From Flavobacteriales bacterium UBA1986 (GTDB taxonomy: Bacteria; Bacteroidota; Bacteroidia; Flavobacteriales_G; Salibacteraceae): a stretch of 64,000 bases of DNA. Position 1 is the first letter of the stretch. Every line of letters starts with the position of its first letter. Both the position numbers and the translations under genes were made by a program. This document shows, piece by piece, positions 60,605 to 64,000 of the stretch. The notes beneath the pieces were generated by a model. That model worked only from the letters and a program-made list of their open reading frames with translations, made no database searches and was not told where the DNA came from. The DNA is taken from positions 62,438-126,437 of the forward strand of contig DDDG01000003.1 in NCBI GenBank assembly GCA_002336245.1. Reading direction: 5' to 3'.

Positions 60605-61527
60605 ATCTGTTGAAATTCTACAAATTCAAAAGGTAAATTGACAATCAAGGCATAATCTTCTCCAACCTCTTGCATATCATCATCGCCTGATTCAAAATAC
60701 CATTTCACCTCTACAGAACGTGAGCCCTCTACGATTTGTTCTGCCTTCTTCAGTAATTCGAGCAAACACTTTGATGAGCTTGTGTTCAGATATTCCAATT
60801 TCACGGTAATCTCTGTGTGTTCTTGAGCTTCAGCCAAGTAATCGTCGAACCATTCTAGAATAGGTCGATAGAATGAGATTGCGTTGTGGGGAATGGAACG
60901 ACCCGAAAGCGACATGATTCCTTTGGGCGCATTGAGATGAACCATAGGAGTTTCTGCCGTTGGAATGATTTCTAAAGTTTCTCTGCTTTTATCCCTTCCC
61001 ACCAAACACTCAAGTAAGAAAAAGCTAATCTCTTCCTGAAGATCAAAGAACTCGTAGCGAAATTTATTCTGAGAGTTCCGCATAATCTCTATAATCCCCA
61101 AACCTGCTCCATCCGATCTGAGTTCATCTTCATCGAGAATTTGGAGGTACACCTTCTCAAGTTCAGAGGCCTTTAGGCGATTTGCCTTGCTGAGTCTTCC
61201 ATGAAGTTTGAGTAGGTTGGCTTTTTGAATGCTGTTCCCACTGATGATAAAAAACTGACCGTCCTTCGCATAGATGAGTAAAAGCGACTTACGCACTTCT
61301 GGTGGCAGCTCATGTCTATCTTGGTAATGCAAGGTGTTCTGCAGAATTTCCAGGCAAATCTTCGCAATGCGTCGAACCTTATTTAGAACATGCTCTTCGC
61401 CTGCAAGGTTTTTTTCAATCCGCTCGAATAGAAAGGGGACAAGCTCCTGGGTCAACTCTCCGAAATACTCAAAAATTAAGCGCCCTTGCCCATACTTCTC
61501 TTTAATCTCTTCTGCGTCAATGTGCAT
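60601..61527 (-). CDS. SiaB-type kinase fused to a SiaC-type (DUF1987) phosphoprotein
   Basis: A 308-residue protein. Residues 1-~176 match the SiaB family (DUF6272), a histidine-kinase-like ATPase that phosphorylates a Thr: N-box E60-x3-N64 in LEILQNTLHY and G-box DGAGLGI at 139-145. Residues ~184-308 match SiaC/DUF1987: IPTAETPMVHLNAPKGIMSLSGRS, ISFYRPILEWFDDYLAE and YLNTSSSKCLLELL, where T249 aligns with the Thr phosphorylated in Pseudomonas SiaC (T68). In Pseudomonas, SiaB and SiaC are separate and control a diguanylate cyclase; here kinase and substrate are one chain. It is coupled by TTGA to a J-domain protein. No SiaA phosphatase is adjacent. Confidence 0.75.
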   Translation of the reverse strand: MHIDAEEIKEKYGQGRLIFEYFGELTQELVPFLFERIEKNLAGEEHVLNKVRRIAKICLEILQNTLHYQDRHELPPEVRKSLLLIYAKDGQFFIISGNSIQKANLLKLHGRLSKANRLKASELEKVYLQILDEDELRSDGAGLGIIEIMRNSQNKFRYEFFDLQEEISFFLLECLVGRDKSRETLEIIPTAETPMVHLNAPKGIMSLSGRSIPHNAISFYRPILEWFDDYLAEAQEHTEITVKLEYLNTSSSKCLLELLKKAEQIVEGSRSVEVKWYFESGDDDMQEVGEDYALIVNLPFEFVEFQQI

Positions 61528-61597
61528 GGCTTCTATACCTTTTGTCCTGCTTAATGACCAATATTAACTTTTTTCACCCCTCCCCTTCCAATCTTTT

Positions 61598-61605
61598 TAA
61601 GTTTG
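61598..61605 (+). promoter_or_regulatory. -7 promoter element of the S46 peptidase gene
   Basis: TAAGTTTG, a perfect TAnnTTTG, ends 23 bases before the ATG at 61629. It lies inside the longer frame from 61542, so it argues against that start. Confidence 0.5.
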
Positions 61606-61628
61606 TCGATTCTAAAAAATTAAGATTC

Positions 61629-63785
61629 ATGAAGCGTATTGTATTGATTCTATTAGCCATTGTGATGATTGCACCGGAAGGTCGGTCAGACGAAGGAATG
61701 TGGCTCCCCATGTTTGTCAAGCGATTGAACTACACCGACATGCAGGCTCAAGGTCTCAAACTCACTCCCGAGGAGATTTATGACATCAACAACTCTTCAC
61801 TAAAGGATGCCATTTTAGGTTTGGGAAGTCCGGGAAGAAACTTCTGTACTGGTGAAATCATTTCTAAAGAAGGTCTTTTCCTCACCAACCACCACTGTGG
61901 TTATGGCGTGATTCAGAAGAATTCAACGGTTGATAACAACTACCTGAAGGACGGTTTCTGGGCAATGAAACGCTCTGATGAAATTCCTGCAGGAATTAAC
62001 GTTTCTATCTTAGATCGAATGAAGGATGTTACTTCCATCGTGCTTGAAGGAGTTGACCCCGCAATGAGTACCGACGAGCGCCGCAAGATTATTGGCCCTC
62101 GTATGGACAGTCTGAAAGAAGCCAATTCAGAAGGCAATATGGAAGCCGTTGTGAAAAGCTTCTACAAAGGCAATGAATATTATATGTTCATCTATAAGGT
62201 CTACAAAGACATTCGCTTCGTAGGTGCACCTCCTTCAGCAGTTGGGAAATTTGGTGGCGACACAGACAACTGGATGTGGCCACGTCATACAGGTGACTTC
62301 ACTTTGTTTCGCATTTATGCAGATAAGGACAACAATCCTGCTGAGTATTCAGAAGACAACGTTCCGCTTAAACCAAAACATCACCTTCCTGTGAACATCA
62401 AAGGAGTAAACACCGGTGATTTTGCCATGATCTTTGGTTTTCCTGGATCGACCGAACGCTACCTATCAAGCTACGGCATTGAGCACAAAATTGATAAAGA
62501 ATACCCAACTCGAATTAAGGCGCGTCGCATGAAATTGGACCGCTATGAGGAAGGGATGAATAAAGACGAAGCGGTTCGCATTCAATATGCCAGCAAGCAT
62601 GCAGGTGTGAGCAACTACTGGAAGAACTTTATTGGAATGAATAAGGCCTTGCGTGCATTGGGCGTAAAAGAGCAGAAAGCTGCTACTGAAGCTCAATTTG
62701 CTGAATGGGCCAAGAAAGATCCGAAAAGAAGCGAACTCTATGGTGGTGTTTTGGATATGTACGAGGAAGGCTATGAGGCTTTGTTGAGTACTCAAAAGAA
62801 ACGCGACCTATTCGTAGAAGGCTTCTTGGGAATTGAGATGCTCGGTTTGGCCGGTGGAGCTCAAGGATTGGACAAAGCGCTTTCAGCTGAAGAGGTAAGC
62901 GACGAAGAAGTTGCTGCCATGGCTGAGAAGATGAAAGCTGGAGCTGTTTGGCATTTCAAGAACTACAACCTAGAAGTAGATCGCAACATCATGAGTGATG
63001 TATTTGAAATGATGTACACGCAAATTCCAATGGATCAGCTGCCTACTGACTTTAAAACCTTGATTGAAAAGGGTAAAAAAGACTACGTTGGCATTGCCGA
63101 AAAAATCTTCTCGAAGTCAATTTTTGCGAGCAGCGAAAGCTTGAATTCCTTCTTAGAGTCTCCAAAAGCAAAGACTTTACAAAAAGACCCAGCCTATAAA
63201 TTGTATACGTTGTTCTTCAATGATTATATGGAGAACACTTATCCAACGAGATCGGTTGCTGGTGAGAAAATAAATACGGCAGAGCGCTTGTTCATCCGTG
63301 GACTTCGTGAAATGAATCCAAACGAAGCCTATTACCCAGATGCGAACTCAACTTTGAGATTAACTTATGGAACGGTGAGTGGATACGAACCTAAGGATGC
63401 TACTACCTACAACTACTTCACTACGGCGCAAGGAATTCTTGAAAAGTATGTTCCAGGTGATTTAGAGTTTGATGTTCCTGAAAAACTCATCAACTTGATC
63501 AAAGCCAAAGACTACGGCCAATATGGTAAAGACGGCGTTTTGAAGGTGTGTTTCCTTTCAAACAACGACATTACTGGTGGAAACTCTGGAAGTCCTGTGA
63601 TCAATGCTGAGGGTTATTTGATTGGAACTGCTTTTGACGGAAACTGGGAAGCAATGTCGGGTGATGTTGCTTTTGAACCAAACCTTCAGAGAACAATTTC
63701 AGTAGACATTCGCTACACGCTCTTTATTATTGACAAGTATGCAGGAGCAACGCACCTCATCGATGAGATGACGCTCGTGAAATAA
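61629..63785 (+). CDS. S46-family dipeptidyl-peptidase, DPP7 type
   Basis: A 718-residue periplasmic serine exopeptidase that removes dipeptides from peptide N-termini. Signal peptide ends near residue 22. Catalytic residues fit His in TNHHCGYG (residues 88-89), D223 in HTGDFTLFRIYAD and S653 in GGNSGSPVIN. The segment LIGTAFDGNWEAMSGDVAFEPNLQRTISVDIRY has Gly after FD, as in DPP7 (hydrophobic P1), where DPP11 (Asp/Glu P1) has Arg. It would supply dipeptides from proteins digested outside. The ATG at 61629 is backed by the promoter. A terminator follows the stop. Confidence 0.92.
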   Translation: MKRIVLILLAIVMIAPEGRSDEGMWLPMFVKRLNYTDMQAQGLKLTPEEIYDINNSSLKDAILGLGSPGRNFCTGEIISKEGLFLTNHHCGYGVIQKNSTVDNNYLKDGFWAMKRSDEIPAGINVSILDRMKDVTSIVLEGVDPAMSTDERRKIIGPRMDSLKEANSEGNMEAVVKSFYKGNEYYMFIYKVYKDIRFVGAPPSAVGKFGGDTDNWMWPRHTGDFTLFRIYADKDNNPAEYSEDNVPLKPKHHLPVNIKGVNTGDFAMIFGFPGSTERYLSSYGIEHKIDKEYPTRIKARRMKLDRYEEGMNKDEAVRIQYASKHAGVSNYWKNFIGMNKALRALGVKEQKAATEAQFAEWAKKDPKRSELYGGVLDMYEEGYEALLSTQKKRDLFVEGFLGIEMLGLAGGAQGLDKALSAEEVSDEEVAAMAEKMKAGAVWHFKNYNLEVDRNIMSDVFEMMYTQIPMDQLPTDFKTLIEKGKKDYVGIAEKIFSKSIFASSESLNSFLESPKAKTLQKDPAYKLYTLFFNDYMENTYPTRSVAGEKINTAERLFIRGLREMNPNEAYYPDANSTLRLTYGTVSGYEPKDATTYNYFTTAQGILEKYVPGDLEFDVPEKLINLIKAKDYGQYGKDGVLKVCFLSNNDITGGNSGSPVINAEGYLIGTAFDGNWEAMSGDVAFEPNLQRTISVDIRYTLFIIDKYAGATHLIDEMTLVK

Positions 63786-63803
63786 GCGTACCCAACGAAG
63801 CTT

Positions 63804-63844
63804 AAAGCCGTCTTTTGAACTATTTCAACTGACGGCTTTTTTTT
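63804..63844 (+). terminator. Rho-independent terminator after the S46 peptidase gene
   Basis: AAAGCCGTC and GACGGCTTT form a 9-bp stem; an inner TTGAA/TTCAA stem lies in the loop. Eight T residues follow. Confidence 0.8.
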
Positions 63845-63850
63845 GTGTTC

Positions 63851-63858
63851 TACATTTG
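63851..63858 (+). promoter_or_regulatory. -7 promoter element of the last gene
   Basis: TACATTTG, a perfect TAnnTTTG, ends 4 bases before the ATG at 63863, just past the terminator. The transcript would be almost leaderless. Confidence 0.45.
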
Positions 63859-63862
63859 GTCT

Positions 63863-64000
63863 ATGTCACAAGGTGTTGAGTGGTTCGAAGAATGGTTTGA
63901 CACGCCATACTATCACATGCTTTACTCGAAGCACGACCTCGACGAGGCCATGACTTTCACCAAGAATCTTGTTTCCAAGATTAAGCTTCCCATAGATGCG
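63863..64000 (+). CDS. Start of a class I SAM methyltransferase (cut by window edge)
   Basis: 46 residues are visible: MSQGVEWFEEWFDTPYYHMLYSKHDLDEA, then TFTKNLVSKIKLPIDA. The WFEEWFDTPYYHxLY opening is that of a methyltransferase family common in Bacteroidota, in which motif I (LDLACG) follows a LKLPK-like stretch; the window ends just before it. Function is not known beyond the family. Confidence 0.7.
   Translation, partial: MSQGVEWFEEWFDTPYYHMLYSKHDLDEAMTFTKNLVSKIKLPIDA

Noticed and set aside
61542..61628. Upstream start for the S46 peptidase
   Set aside because: It would add 29 residues before a normal signal peptide and lies upstream of the TAAGTTTG element.
1..64000. Search for CRISPR arrays, insertion sequences, prophage, tRNA or rRNA genes
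   Set aside because: No regularly spaced short repeats, transposase motifs, phage structural genes or tRNA-like cloverleaf sequences were recognised by eye. A tRNAscan and Infernal run could still reveal a missed RNA.

Overview
The window comes from a member of the Bacteroidota, most likely the order Flavobacteriales; the family cannot be fixed from the sequence. The evidence is two surface proteins with type IX secretion (T9SS) C-terminal domains, an S46 dipeptidyl-peptidase, OmpA-like lipid-envelope proteins, a DUF4834 protein, a CarB without its C-terminal allosteric domain, and many start codons preceded by the Bacteroidota promoter element TAnnTTTG. Genes are tightly packed, often with 1 to 20 base stop/start overlaps, and about a third of the starts look like GTG or TTG. 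No gene-free stretch exceeds 300 bases. I saw no tRNA, rRNA, CRISPR array, insertion sequence or prophage.

Region 1 (1-3.1 kb) holds surface-glycan genes: the end of a family 2 glycosyltransferase, a zinc-ribbon methyltransferase, a GT4 glycosyltransferase and a formyltransferase-like enzyme. Region 2 (3.1-11.8 kb) is one giant secreted protein of about 2,888 residues with 29 tandem 75-residue domains, most of them arranged in a three-domain higher-order repeat. Region 3 (11.9-22.7 kb) holds galE, rlmH, nadC, an M1 peptidase fused to a probable outer-membrane barrel, an IgGFc-binding-like T9SS protein and a YfhO-type membrane protein.

Region 4 (22.7-36.2 kb) is a glycan biosynthesis and decoration cluster. 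One leftward operon (26,982 to 22,702) carries a radical SAM enzyme, a pyruvyltransferase and two glycosyltransferases. A second leftward operon (34,644 to 27,981) carries a sulfotransferase, a flippase interrupted by one in-frame stop, a glycosyltransferase, a methyltransferase, an FAD oxidoreductase, a GINT-like protein and a PhyH dioxygenase. A separate rightward methyltransferase and an intact flippase flank it. Together they suggest a glycan that is pyruvylated, sulfated, methylated and possibly hydroxylated, with flipping now left to the second flippase.

Region 5 (36.2-64 kb) is mainly housekeeping and envelope genes: carB, rpmH, an MsbA-like ABC exporter, rsmG, an ECF-like sigma factor, tgt, an LptF/LptG permease, ispE, accA, two tandem OmpA-like proteins, a UMF1 transporter, lhgO, a SixA-like phosphatase, an SPFH protein, purB, a CysZ/EI24-like membrane protein, a membrane J-domain protein, a single-chain SiaB-SiaC fusion, and a DPP7-type S46 peptidase. 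Two genes of about 50 codons or fewer (rpmH and a 42-residue lipoprotein) were found by hand translation. The most unusual items are the period-three repeat of the giant protein, the single nonsense codon in the flippase, the SiaB-SiaC fusion and the peptidase-barrel fusion.
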